Below, piece after piece: positions 1-8,876 of a stretch of 64,000 nucleotides of DNA. How positions within the stretch are numbered: position 1 is the stretch's first letter; each line of letters opens with the position of its first letter. The notes under the pieces were generated by a model. It ran no database searches. It had not been told where the DNA came from and saw nothing but the letters and a program-made list of their open reading frames with translations. The translations under genes and the position numbers were made by a program. This DNA comes from Streptomyces sp. NBC_01231 (lineage in GTDB: Bacteria > Actinomycetota > Actinomycetes > Streptomycetales > Streptomycetaceae): assembly GCA_035999765.1 (NCBI GenBank), contig CP108521.1:4278001-4342000 (forward strand), given 5' to 3'.

Positions 1-1596
1 GGCGAGGCGGGAGGCGGGGACGGCTCCGGCAGACGCGGCACGGGGGGCGGACACGGCGGGCGGCGCGGCCGGCAGCGGCCCGGGCGCAAGCACCGGGTGC
101 TGCGCTGGTCGGCGACGACCCTCTCGGTGCTGATACTGGGCACGGCCGGCGCCGGGTATCTCTACTACGAGCACCTCAACGGCAACATCCAGAAGGGCGA
201 GCGCAGCAGCGGCGACTCCAAGGCGCACAAGGCGGAGCCGAACGCCGCCGGGCAGACGCCGATGAACATCCTGCTGATCGGCTCCGACAGCCGTAACTCC
301 GCCGCGAACCTGAAGCTCGGCGGACACCGGGCGAGCGTGGGCAGTCCGCCGCTGGCCGACGTGCAGATGCTCATCCACCTGTCGGCGGACCGCAAGAGCG
401 CCGCGGTGGTCAGCATCCCGCGCGACACCCGGGTCGACATACCCAAGTGCGAGGACCCGGACAGCGGCGAGAAGTTCCCGGCGACCAACAGGATCATCAA
501 CGAGACGCTGGCCCGCGGCGGAGCCGGCTGCACGCTGGCCACCTGGGAGAACCTCACCGGGATCTACATCGACCACTGGATGACGATCGACTTCGCGGGC
601 GTGGTGAGCATGGCGGACGCCATCGGCGGCGTCGAGGTCTGTGTGGACCAGAACGTGTGGGACCGCCCGCTGCCCGGCGTGCCCGGCGGCTCCGGACTGA
701 AGATGACGGCCGGGAAGAAGAAGGTCCAGGGCAAGCAGGCCCTGCAGTGGCTGCGCACCCGGCACGCCTGGGGCAGCGACCCACTGCGGGCCCGGGCCCA
801 GCACATGTACATGAACTCGATGATCCGCACGCTCAAGGGCCAGAACGCCTTCACCGACACCGGCCGGCTGATGAACCTGGCCGAGGCGGCCACCAAGTCC
901 CTGAAGGTCTCCGAGGAGATCGGCACGGTCAAGAAGCTGTACGACCTCGGGATGCAGCTCAAGACGGTGCCCACGGACCGCATCACCATGACGACGATGC
1001 CGACGACGGAGGACACCCAGAACGCCGACCATCTGCTGCCCGCCGGCGCCGACGCCGAGAAGATGTGGGCGATGATCCGCGACGACGTGCCCTTCGACGA
1101 CAAGGGTGCGAAGACGGACGGGAAGTCGGACGCGAAAAAGTCCGCCGGCACCGAGAAGAGCTCCGAGGACCCCGCCGCGGCCAAGGACCAGATCGGCGTC
1201 CTGGTGACCAATGCCACCCGCACCTCCACGCTCGGACCGGTGTCCGGCCGCGCGGGCACGATCGCCGAGGCGCTTGTCGGGAAGGGATTCACGAAGGCGG
1301 CCCGGGACTCCTCGGCGGCGCTCTCCGAGGACCGGACCGTGGTGCGCTATCCGAGCGCCGAACTGGAGGGCGACGCCCAGGAGGTCGCCAAGTCCCTCGG
1401 GATTCCTGTGAGTTCGGTGAAGAAATCGACGGACGTGTCCGGGGTCACGGTCGTCGTCGGCGCCGACTGGCGTACGGGCACGGCGTACCCGAAACAGTCG
1501 GCTCCCAAGGCCGGTGACCTGCCCAGCAACTCGGATGCCATCAACGGCTCGGACTCCGGTCAGTGCATGCCCGTGTACCAGCCCTACCGCTGGTAG
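1..1596 (+). CDS. LCP (LytR-CpsA-Psr) family protein with LytR_C domain, 5' end outside window
   Basis: The frame is open from base 1 through a Gly/Arg-rich stretch, so the start lies upstream; the first in-window start codon is GTG at 97. A membrane anchor (about residues 5-25 counted from that GTG) precedes an LCP domain with NILLIGSDSR, VSIPRDTRVDIP and the Arg-rich RTRHAWGSDPLRARAQ. A LytR_C domain beginning near IGVLVTNATR follows. LCP proteins are membrane-anchored phosphotransferases that attach anionic glycopolymers to peptidoglycan on the outer face. It is the first of four LCP genes in 8.7 kb and lies 121 bp before a tandem paralogue. The family call is firm; the polymer is unknown. 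Confidence 0.93.
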   Translation, partial: GEAGGGDGSGRRGTGGGHGGRRGRQRPGRKHRVLRWSATTLSVLILGTAGAGYLYYEHLNGNIQKGERSSGDSKAHKAEPNAAGQTPMNILLIGSDSRNSAANLKLGGHRASVGSPPLADVQMLIHLSADRKSAAVVSIPRDTRVDIPKCEDPDSGEKFPATNRIINETLARGGAGCTLATWENLTGIYIDHWMTIDFAGVVSMADAIGGVEVCVDQNVWDRPLPGVPGGSGLKMTAGKKKVQGKQALQWLRTRHAWGSDPLRARAQHMYMNSMIRTLKGQNAFTDTGRLMNLAEAATKSLKVSEEIGTVKKLYDLGMQLKTVPTDRITMTTMPTTEDTQNADHLLPAGADAEKMWAMIRDDVPFDDKGAKTDGKSDAKKSAGTEKSSEDPAAAKDQIGVLVTNATRTSTLGPVSGRAGTIAEALVGKGFTKAARDSSAALSEDRTVVRYPSAELEGDAQEVAKSLGIPVSSVKKSTDVSGVTVVVGADWRTGTAYPKQSAPKAGDLPSNSDAINGSDSGQCMPVYQPYRW

Positions 1597-1717
1597 TCCA
1601 ACTCCCTCGCCACTCAATCCCCAGGAAATTCAGTCTCCGCCGAAGTGTGCGGATAGTGTGAGCGGTCCAGTGATCCCCGGCCACGAGATCTGGCCCAGAC
1701 GGAGGATTCCGACAACG

Positions 1718-3463
1718 GTGGACACGCAAGGCCGTGGGCGGGCGGAGAACGTCGACCCCGCAGACCAGTGGGTGTTAAACCCGCAGACCGGCGAATACGA
1801 ACTGCGACTGAGCCCTTCCGCACCGCAGTCGGCAGCCACGCCGCCGTCGACAGCCGCGCCGCAGTCGGCGGTTCCCCGGCCCCGGGGCGCGGGCACCGCC
1901 CGTACGCGGACGGCGCCGCCCTCGTCCCCCGGGCGCGCCGTACCGCCCCCGCGCAGAGGCCCCGGTGGGCCCGAGGAGCCGCTGCCGGGGCGGCGCGGAC
2001 GCCGGCCGGTCAAGAAGACGTCGAAGGCCAAGAAGGCCCTGCTGTGGACCGGCGGCACCATGGCGTTCGTCATGGTCGCCGCAGCGGGCGCCGGCTACCT
2101 CTACCTCCGGCACCTGGAGGGCAACGTCCAGACGACCGACGTCGGTGACGCGGGCGCCAGCGACTTCAAGAAGGACGAGGCCTTCAACATCCTCGTCATC
2201 GGCACCGACAAGCGCACCGGCGAGGGCAACGAGGGCTACGGCGACAAGGGCAGCGTGGGCCACGCCGACACGACGATCCTGCTGCACGTGTCCAAGGACC
2301 GCTCGAACGCGACCGCGCTCAGCATCCCGCGCGACCTCATCGTCGACGTCCCCGACTGCCCCACCACGCAGGAGGACGGCACCAAGACGACCGTCCCGGG
2401 GCTGCGGGGCGCCCGTTTCAACAGGAGCCTCGGCGAGGGCGGCCGGGACCCCGGCTGCACCATGCGCACGGTGACACAGAACACCGGCATCCCGGTGGAC
2501 CACTTCATGATGGCCGACTTCAACGCGGTCAAGACGCTGACCACGGCGGTGGAAGGCGTCAAGGTGTGCGTGACGAAGGCGATCGACGACGAGGAGTCGA
2601 AGCTCGTCCTGCCGAAGGGCGAGTCCACCGTCGAGGGCGAGAAGGCCCTCGCCTTCCTGCGTACCCGTCACAGCTTCGGCAACCAGGGCGACCTGGACCG
2701 GATCAAGGTGCAGCAGCAGTTCCTCGGCTCGCTGATGCGCAAGATGTCCTCAGGCGACACCCTGACCAGCCCCAGGAAGCTGCTGAAGCTGGCCGAGGCC
2801 GCCACCGAGGCGCTGACCGTGGACAGCGCCATCGGCAGCGTCGGCACGCTCAAGGACATGGCCCTGGAACTGAAGAAGGTGCCGACGAAGAACATCACCT
2901 TCACCACGACCCCGGTGCGGGACAACCCCGCCGAGAAAGTCAGGGCGACGGTGGTCTTCAATGAGTCCACGGCACCCCAGGTCTTCCAGATGATCAAGGA
3001 CGACGTGTCGTTCACCGAGGTCAAGCAGCAAAAGGCGAAGGAGAAGGCCGAGGTCGCCGCGCGGCTCAAGGGCACCAAGGCGGACGCCTCCGAGGTGCGG
3101 GTGCGCATCCTCAACGGCGGTGCGGCGGCCGGCAGCGCGCAGAAGGAACTCGACCATCTGCAGAACAGCGAGGGTGTCACCAAGTCGGAGAACGCGGGCA
3201 ACTCGGACGCCACCCAGGCGAAGACGACGTTGGAGTACGCCCCCGAGCAGGCCGATCAGGCACGTCGGCTCGCCGACATCATGGGCCTGTCGGGGTCCGC
3301 GATGAAGCCGGGCGAGAGCGCGACCAACGCGCAGGGGCTGCCCACGATGACCCTGATCCTCGGCGAGGACTTCAAGGGCGCGGGCATCAAGCTCGACGCC
3401 GCCTCGGCCAAGACCCCGAACGTGGACAAGTCCACGGCGGACAAGGTGCAGTGCGCAAGCTGA
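1718..3463 (+). CDS. LCP family cell-wall glycopolymer transferase with LytR_C domain
   Basis: The start is GTG 1718, with GGAGGA 11 bp upstream, giving 581 aa; upstream in-frame codons run into the preceding gene. Residues 1-105 are a Pro/Ala/Arg-rich cytoplasmic tail ending in a basic patch, a TM spans about 107-130, and the LCP domain covers about 155-370 (NILVIGTDKR, SIPRDLIVDVPDC, FLRTRHSFGNQGDLDRIK). A LytR_C domain starts at about 461 (VRVRILNGG). It is a tandem paralogue of the preceding gene and probably has the same extracellular glycopolymer-attachment chemistry. The stop codon lies in the first unit of a repeat array. Confidence 0.93.
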   Translation: MDTQGRGRAENVDPADQWVLNPQTGEYELRLSPSAPQSAATPPSTAAPQSAVPRPRGAGTARTRTAPPSSPGRAVPPPRRGPGGPEEPLPGRRGRRPVKKTSKAKKALLWTGGTMAFVMVAAAGAGYLYLRHLEGNVQTTDVGDAGASDFKKDEAFNILVIGTDKRTGEGNEGYGDKGSVGHADTTILLHVSKDRSNATALSIPRDLIVDVPDCPTTQEDGTKTTVPGLRGARFNRSLGEGGRDPGCTMRTVTQNTGIPVDHFMMADFNAVKTLTTAVEGVKVCVTKAIDDEESKLVLPKGESTVEGEKALAFLRTRHSFGNQGDLDRIKVQQQFLGSLMRKMSSGDTLTSPRKLLKLAEAATEALTVDSAIGSVGTLKDMALELKKVPTKNITFTTTPVRDNPAEKVRATVVFNESTAPQVFQMIKDDVSFTEVKQQKAKEKAEVAARLKGTKADASEVRVRILNGGAAAGSAQKELDHLQNSEGVTKSENAGNSDATQAKTTLEYAPEQADQARRLADIMGLSGSAMKPGESATNAQGLPTMTLILGEDFKGAGIKLDAASAKTPNVDKSTADKVQCAS

Positions 3464-3549
3464 GCCTGCGTCGGTGAGGTGAGCGGGACCGCGAGCTGAG
3501 CCTGAGTCAGTACGGTGCGCGGACCGCGAGCTGAGCCGGTGAGCGGGAC
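3458..3549 (+). repeat. Three stop-codon-containing repeats, period 35-36 bp
   Basis: AGCTGAGCC recurs at 3458, 3494 and 3529. In the first copy TGA is the stop codon of the LCP gene. Copies two and three share 17 identical bases (3486-3502 and 3521-3537), and GGTGAGCGGGAC also occurs twice. The array fills the gap before the convergent glycosyltransferase gene. Confidence 0.75.
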
Positions 3550-3588
3550 GGGGGCGACCGCGGGTCCGAGGTCGCCCCACGTTTCTCG

Positions 3589-4641
3589 TCAGCCGGCGGT
3601 GGCGTCCGCGCGGACCGCCGGGCGCCGGGAGGCGATGACCTTCCTCGCCAGCGACTTCGGGCTGGTCAAAAAGCCCCAGCCCCACGACATGTGCATGGTG
3701 GCGAGGGCGACGGGGATCTGCAGCCGGGCCTTCAGCGGCAGCCCCTTGCCCGCGGGCACGGACCCGAGGGCGATCGCCGCGAGATAGCCGCCGGGGACCA
3801 CGAAGCCCCACGGAGTGAGCGCGGCGCCGACCGCGATCCCCGCCGCGATCGCGCACACCGCGGTCGGCGGGGCGAGGTAACGCAGGTTGATGGAGCCCTC
3901 GTGGTAGCGGGCGACGACGTGCCGCCAACGGCCGTAGTCCTTGTACTGCTTGGCCAGCGCCCGCACCGACGGCCTGGGCCGGTACGACACCTTCAGCTCC
4001 GGCGAGAACCAGATCAGCCCCCCCGCCTCCCGGATCCGGAAGTTGAGCTCCCAGTCCTGGGCGCGGATGAACTCCACGTTGTAGCCGCCCTGTTGCTCCA
4101 GCGCCTCGCGCCGGAACACCCCCAGGTACACGGTCTCGGCCTCGCAGGCCGCGCCCCCGGTGTGGAAGACGGCGTTGCCGACCCCGATCTTCGAGGTCAT
4201 GGCGGCGGCGACCGCGTGCTCCCAGTCGTTCTCACCCTCGGCGTGCATGATGCCGCCGACGTTCTGCGCGCCGGTCTCCTCCAGGAGCCGTACGGCGGTG
4301 GTGATGTAGTTCGGCGAGAGCATGCCGTGCCCGTCGACGCGCACCACGATCGGATGGCGGGAGGCCTTGATCGCGGCGTTCAGCGCGGCGGGCGTGCGGC
4401 CGGTCGGGTTCGGGACGGTGACCACACGTTTGTTCGTGTGGGACGCGGTTTCCGCGACGAGCTCGGCCGCGATCTCGTCCGTACGGTCCGTGGACGGACC
4501 GAGGGCGATCACGACCTCCATCTCGCCGGCGTACTCCTGCGTGAGGATCGCTTGGACGGCTCCGCGCAGATGCCGTTCCTCGTTGAGGACGGGCATGATC
4601 ACAGAAACGGCGGGGAGCTGCACGTCGGGCTTGGCGTTCAT
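3589..4641 (-). CDS. Family 2 glycosyltransferase
   Basis: This 350-aa protein opens with the GT-A fold signature VSVIMPVLNEE, followed by ALGPSTDRTDE for nucleotide-sugar binding, a metal-binding acidic motif in RVDGHGML, and QDWELNFRIREAG near residue 190, the usual acceptor/catalytic region. The C-terminal third (about 255-330) has two or three hydrophobic segments, so the enzyme should sit on the cytoplasmic face of the membrane. It is convergent with one LCP gene and divergent from another, which suggests synthesis of a wall-linked polysaccharide. Donor and acceptor cannot be read from the sequence. Confidence 0.9.
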   Translation of the reverse strand: MNAKPDVQLPAVSVIMPVLNEERHLRGAVQAILTQEYAGEMEVVIALGPSTDRTDEIAAELVAETASHTNKRVVTVPNPTGRTPAALNAAIKASRHPIVVRVDGHGMLSPNYITTAVRLLEETGAQNVGGIMHAEGENDWEHAVAAAMTSKIGVGNAVFHTGGAACEAETVYLGVFRREALEQQGGYNVEFIRAQDWELNFRIREAGGLIWFSPELKVSYRPRPSVRALAKQYKDYGRWRHVVARYHEGSINLRYLAPPTAVCAIAAGIAVGAALTPWGFVVPGGYLAAIALGSVPAGKGLPLKARLQIPVALATMHMSWGWGFLTSPKSLARKVIASRRPAVRADATAG

Positions 4642-4769
4642 AGGGGGCTCACGTTACCGCGAATGGGGGACACCAGTGCGCCCCTCCCGGGGCGGCGCCC
4701 GTGGTCGCAGATCGTATGGACCTACGGTGCTCACGATCCCACGTTCGGCCCTAGCGGAGGTGTCCCGCC

Positions 4770-6236
4770 ATGCCCACGCCGCCCCGCCGCTCCCCGACCC
4801 CGGCGCAGCGCAACCCCAAGCCGCGGCGCCGCGCACAGCGGTCCGCCGTACGGCGGAAAAAGCCGCGTTGGGCCATGCGGGCGGTGACCACACTGTCGGT
4901 GGTCGTCCTCGCCTCCGCCGGGATCGGCCACACGGTGGTCACGAGCATCGACGCGGACATCGCCCGGGTCGACCCCTTCAAGGACATGAAGAACCGGCCG
5001 CGGGCCGGTCACGGCATGAACGTGCTGCTCGTCGGCACGGACGGCCGGGACAAGATCACGGAGGACGAGCGGCGCACGTACCGGCTGGGCGGCGCCCCCT
5101 GCCGCTGCACCGACACGATCATGATCGTGCACATCTCGGACGACCGTGAGCGGGCCAGCGTGGTGAGCCTGCCCCGCGACTCGTACGCCGTGGCGCCCGC
5201 GCACACCGACCGGATCACCGGGCAACAGCACGACGAGCATCCCATCAAGATCAACGCGGCGTACGCGGAGGGCGGGCCGAACCTCACCGTGCGCACCGTC
5301 GAGGACATGACCCATGTGAAGATCGACCACTACCTGGAGATCGACTTCACCAGCTTCATGAAGACGGTGGACGTCCTCGGCGGCGTGAAGATCTGCACCG
5401 CCGACCATCTGAAGGACACCTACACCGGACTCGACCTCCCGCCCGGCGCGCACACCCTGCGCGGCGGCCAGGCCCTCCAGTACGTCCGCGCCCGGCACGT
5501 CGACGCCTCCTCCGACCTGGGCCGGATGCAGCGCCAACAACGCTTCCTGGCCGCCCTGATCGAGCGGGCGACCTCCTCCGGGATCCTTCTCAACCCGATG
5601 AAGTTCCGGGACATCACCCTGGCCGTACTGGGCTCCGTACGCGCCGACAAGGGCTTTGGCACGAGCGAACTGCTGGACCTGGGCCGGGCCATGCGGAACT
5701 TCTCCCCCTCGTCCTCGGAGTTCACGACCGTCCCGATCGGACAGATGGCGTACGTCGTGAAGGGCGTCGGCTCCACCCTGAAATGGGACCCGAGGAAGTC
5801 CGAGCGGCTCTTCCGGTCCCTGCGCGCCGACCAGCCGCTGTCCGCGCACCGCCCGAAGCACACGGCGGTGCAGGTGGCGGTGGCTCCGCAGCAGATCCGC
5901 GTCCAGGTGGAGAACGGGACGCACACGGTCGGCCTGGGCACCAAGGTGGACGCCGCACTGGCGGCGACCGGATTCCGTACGACGCACCGGCCCGTCGACG
6001 CGGTCGACCGGTCCGTGCAGCGGACCGTCGTCGCCTACGACCCCCGCTGGGACCGCTCGGCGAAGTCGCTGGCGACCGCCCTGCCGGGCAGTGAACTGCG
6101 GGCGGTGAACGGACTCGGAGCGACGCTGAAGGTGATCGCGGGCACGGACTTCAGACAGGTGCGGAAGGTGCGCGCCGAGGACCCGTACCAGGGCGAGTTC
6201 GGGGTGATGCTGGGGGACGAGGCGGTGTGCTCGTAG
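4770..6236 (+). CDS. LCP family protein with LytR_C domain
   Basis: ATG 4770 follows GGAGGTG and gives 488 aa. A short basic N-terminus leads to a TM at about 36-57. The LCP domain spans about 83-290, with NVLLVGTDGRDK, SLPRDSYAV and YVRARHVDASSDLGRMQ, and a LytR_C domain follows from about 376 (IRVQVENG). It is a diverged third paralogue, transcribed away from the glycosyltransferase. A cysteine pair in GGAPCRC just before the first catalytic strand is not in the two upstream LCP proteins and could form an extracellular disulfide. The substrate is unknown. Confidence 0.93.
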   Translation: MPTPPRRSPTPAQRNPKPRRRAQRSAVRRKKPRWAMRAVTTLSVVVLASAGIGHTVVTSIDADIARVDPFKDMKNRPRAGHGMNVLLVGTDGRDKITEDERRTYRLGGAPCRCTDTIMIVHISDDRERASVVSLPRDSYAVAPAHTDRITGQQHDEHPIKINAAYAEGGPNLTVRTVEDMTHVKIDHYLEIDFTSFMKTVDVLGGVKICTADHLKDTYTGLDLPPGAHTLRGGQALQYVRARHVDASSDLGRMQRQQRFLAALIERATSSGILLNPMKFRDITLAVLGSVRADKGFGTSELLDLGRAMRNFSPSSSEFTTVPIGQMAYVVKGVGSTLKWDPRKSERLFRSLRADQPLSAHRPKHTAVQVAVAPQQIRVQVENGTHTVGLGTKVDAALAATGFRTTHRPVDAVDRSVQRTVVAYDPRWDRSAKSLATALPGSELRAVNGLGATLKVIAGTDFRQVRKVRAEDPYQGEFGVMLGDEAVCS

Positions 6237-6367
6237 ATCCGGCACCAAGCCCCTGACACGGAATCCGTCCGTTTGCCCCCGTCCGCCCCATGGCGCAGGC
6301 GGGCCGGCAGGCGTAGGACGGAGGGGCGGGAGCCGATCCCGCGGTTCCCGCCACCGAAGGAGGAACC

Positions 6368-6727
6368 ATGGCACAGCCCACCACCACCGCCCTCAGCAAG
6401 GAAATGCAGGATTGCGTCGAGGCGTGCATGGCCTGTCACAGCGCGTGCGAGGAGACGATGAGCTCCTGTATGCAGATGGGCGGACAGGCCCAGATGCAGA
6501 TCATGCGCGCGCTGATCGACTGTTCCGAGACGACCCGTATGTGCTCGGACATGATGATGCGCCGCTCCCCGATGTCGGCCGAGATGTGCGCCCTGTGCGC
6601 CAAGGCCTGTGACATGTGTGCCGAGGCCTGCATGTCGATGCCCGACGATCCCCAGATGACGGCCTGCGCTCAGGCCTGCCGCCGCTGCGCCGAGACCTGC
6701 CGCGCGATGGCGGGCGCCACGATGTGA
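6368..6727 (+). CDS. Four-helix-bundle copper-binding protein (DUF326/Csp-like)
   Basis: This 119-aa protein has a very strong ribosome site (AAGGAGGAACC before ATG). It contains 16 cysteines, mostly as CxxxC or CxxC on amphipathic helices (for example CVEACMACHSAC and CALCAKACDMC), and many methionines. That pattern fits the DUF326/copper-storage-protein family, in which cysteines line the inside of a four-helix bundle and bind Cu(I). No signal peptide is visible, so it is probably cytosolic, like Csp3-type proteins. It stands alone, followed by a good terminator, about 6 kb from the copper cassette at 12.8-16.6 kb. Confidence 0.88.
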   Translation: MAQPTTTALSKEMQDCVEACMACHSACEETMSSCMQMGGQAQMQIMRALIDCSETTRMCSDMMMRRSPMSAEMCALCAKACDMCAEACMSMPDDPQMTACAQACRRCAETCRAMAGATM

Positions 6728-6746
6728 GCACCAGCCCACCAGGCCG

Positions 6747-6768
6747 GGGGCACCCTGCGGGGTGCCCC
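6747..6768. terminator. Hairpin between convergent genes
   Basis: A perfect 9-bp stem GGGGCACCC/GGGTGCCCC with TGCG loop lies 20 bp after the copper-binding protein stop. It probably serves both that gene and the converging HAD gene. Confidence 0.75.
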
Positions 6769-6802
6769 TGGTTCGTGCCGGGTGAAGGGGGTGTCCAGGG
6801 CC

Positions 6803-7429
6803 TTACGAGAGCAGCGGCTCCAACGCGCCGGCCAGGTCGGCCGGGCCGCGGAAGTGGAGCGGGCGCATGCCCAGGGCGGCGGCCGCCTCGACGTTCTCCT
6901 CGGTGTCGTCGACGAACAGACAACGCTCCGGGCGGACGGCGGCCAGGGACGCGGCGAGCCGGTAGATGCGCGGGTCCGGCTTGACCATGCCGACGCGGGC
7001 GCTGTTGACGACGTGGTCCGCGAGGTCGGTCAGACCCAGCGCGGCGAGGTCGTCCTCCAGGCGGAGGGTGGCGTTGCTGACGAGGACCAGGGGGACATGG
7101 CTGCGGGCCCGGCGCAGCAGGGACACCACCTCGGCGTCCGCCTTGAACGGCGACTCCAGCAGGGTGGTGCCCAGCTCCCAGGCCGTCGGCTCGGGCACCG
7201 GCCCGGTCAGGCCCTCGGCGATCGACCGCACCCATTCCTGCGCGTCGATCCGCCCCAGCAGCAGCGACAGGATGGTCTCCGGCGCGAAGGCCACCTTCAT
7301 GGTGGTGCCCTCGGTCAGGCCGGCGGCGCGTTCCACGGCGTGCAGCCTGGAGGAGTCGTAGAAGCGGATCACGTTGTCGACATCGCAGAGCACCGCGTCG
7401 AAGGGTGCTCTGCCGCCCGGGTCAGTCAC
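6803..7429 (-). CDS. HAD-superfamily hydrolase
   Basis: This 208-aa protein starts at GTG 7429, inside the stop of the upstream LCP gene (GTGA overlap), so it should be translationally coupled to it. HAD motif I is CDVDNVI near residue 15, motif II is LVLVSNATL (the Ser/Thr strand), motif III Lys is in GMVKPDPRIYRLA, and motif IV is LFVDDTEENVEAAAALGM. These indicate a Mg-dependent phosphatase or phosphoglucomutase-like enzyme of the HAD IA type. The substrate is unknown; coupling to an LCP gene hints at sugar-phosphate or polyprenyl-phosphate chemistry, which is inference only. Confidence 0.88.
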   Translation of the reverse strand: MTDPGGRAPFDAVLCDVDNVIRFYDSSRLHAVERAAGLTEGTTMKVAFAPETILSLLLGRIDAQEWVRSIAEGLTGPVPEPTAWELGTTLLESPFKADAEVVSLLRRARSHVPLVLVSNATLRLEDDLAALGLTDLADHVVNSARVGMVKPDPRIYRLAASLAAVRPERCLFVDDTEENVEAAAALGMRPLHFRGPADLAGALEPLLS

Positions 7430-8733
7430 TCGACCGTGACCTTCTCATCGTTGTTCAGCTCCTCGACGAGGGTCTTCACCTTCGCCTTGTCCCAGACGAG
7501 GTTGCCGTTGATGGAGCCGGAGATCGGCATGTTCATCGACTTGCCGTCGCCGCCGTTGACGCCCTTCATCGCCCAGAACATCTTGCCCAGGTCGTACAGG
7601 CCCATGTCCTTGTCGACGATCAGCGAGTCCAGGCCCGAGCCCATCGTCGGGTACAGCTTGAAGGGGTTGAGGATGGTGCTCGGGGTGGCGACCTGGTTGG
7701 CCAGGGCGTTGAGGAACTTCTGCTGGTTCTTCGTACGGTCCAGGTCGGAGCCCGCCAGCGCGTACCGGGTACGGACGAAGGCGAGGGCCTGCTCGCCGTT
7801 CAGGGTCTGCTTGCCCGCCGAGAAGTCGGCGCCGGACTTGGTGTCCTTCATGCCGCCCTTCGGGATGTCGATCTCGACGCCTCCGACCGCGTCCACGATG
7901 TTCGCGAAGCCGGCGAAGCCGATCTCCACGTAGTGGTCGATGTGCAGGCCGGTGTTGAACTCGACGGTGCGCACCAGCAGCTCGGGGCCGTCCTCGGCAT
8001 AGGCCGCGTTCAGCTTCACCTGCCGGCCCGTGCCCTTGTACGTCTTGCCGGAGTCGGAGCCCACGAACGTCGGTATCTCCACGTTCGAGTCGCGGGGCAG
8101 GGAGACCAGGGTGTCGCCGTTGCTGCCGACGTGCAGCAGCATCATCGAGTCGGTGCGCTTGCCCGCGGCGGACCCGGTGTGCAGCTTCTTCTTCTCCTCC
8201 GAGGACATGCCCGCGCGGCTGTCGGAGCCGACGATGAGGTAGTTGGTGCCCTCGCCCGCCTCCGGCCGGTCGATGACCTTGGACAGGTCGACCTCGCGGT
8301 TGAGCTTGGAGTCGGCCCAGAAGTACGTGCCGACGGTCGTCACGACCAGCACGGTCGTCACGGTGATCGCCGTCCACTTGATCCGGCGGCGCCAGTTCGG
8401 CGCGGGGCGCGGACCGCGGCCACCACCGGGGCCACCGGGGCCTCCGCCGCCGTAGACCTGGCCCGTGTTGTAGCCGCTGTCGTACCCGTCGTCGTACCCG
8501 TTGTCACCACTGCCGTCGACGTACGACGGCTGCCGCGGGACCCCGCCGTACCCCGGGGCCGCCTGGCCGGGACCGTAACCGCCCTGGCCGGGGCCGTAGC
8601 CACCTTGGCCGGGCGGTGCCGCCGAGCCGCGGCGGACCTGCCGCATCACACGGGCGCTCTCGGGCTGCGCGCCTGCGCTGCCGCGTCCGTACCGGCTGCC
8701 GCGGTTGTCGGATCCCTCGGGCCAATCGCTCAT
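7426..8733 (-). CDS. LCP family protein without LytR_C domain
   Basis: I start it at ATG 8733 (MSDWPEGSDN), giving 435 aa; upstream in-frame codons have no family resemblance. Residues 1-115 are Gly/Tyr/Pro-rich with two copies of GQGGYGP, then a basic patch and a TM at about 118-140. The LCP domain follows with YLIVGSDSRAG, SLPRDSNVEIP and FVRTRYALAGSDLDRTKNQQ. The C-terminus ends soon after, so the LytR_C domain of the other three paralogues is missing. It heads a two-gene operon with the HAD hydrolase. Confidence 0.92.
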   Translation of the reverse strand: MSDWPEGSDNRGSRYGRGSAGAQPESARVMRQVRRGSAAPPGQGGYGPGQGGYGPGQAAPGYGGVPRQPSYVDGSGDNGYDDGYDSGYNTGQVYGGGGPGGPGGGRGPRPAPNWRRRIKWTAITVTTVLVVTTVGTYFWADSKLNREVDLSKVIDRPEAGEGTNYLIVGSDSRAGMSSEEKKKLHTGSAAGKRTDSMMLLHVGSNGDTLVSLPRDSNVEIPTFVGSDSGKTYKGTGRQVKLNAAYAEDGPELLVRTVEFNTGLHIDHYVEIGFAGFANIVDAVGGVEIDIPKGGMKDTKSGADFSAGKQTLNGEQALAFVRTRYALAGSDLDRTKNQQKFLNALANQVATPSTILNPFKLYPTMGSGLDSLIVDKDMGLYDLGKMFWAMKGVNGGDGKSMNMPISGSINGNLVWDKAKVKTLVEELNNDEKVTVE

Positions 8734-8825
8734 GGGCCCCAGTGTGCAGGGCGAAGGTATGTCCCTTACAAGGTTCGTCGGAAAATAAGGGCAACCCTGT
8801 TGCGAAGCTGACACAAAATGCGTCA

Positions 8826-8853
8826 CCCTCCGCCCGACGAAGCGGGCGGAGGG
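8826..8853 (-). terminator. Terminator of the acyl-CoA dehydrogenase gene
   Basis: An 11-bp perfect stem CCCTCCGCCCG/CGGGCGGAGGG with a 6-nt loop lies 23 bp downstream of the acyl-CoA dehydrogenase stop. It also sits upstream of the LCP gene at 8733, separating the two units. Confidence 0.75.
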
Positions 8854-8876
8854 CGACAAAGAAGCAGGCGCGCGCC

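Noticed and set aside
447..1517. Long frame inside the first LCP gene in another phase
   Set aside because: It is a high-GC shadow: Arg/Gly/His-rich, no ribosome site, no family match, and the LCP frame is clearly coding.
1775..2671. Minus-strand open frame opposite the second LCP gene
   Set aside because: Antisense shadow of a real gene with atypical composition and no start signal.
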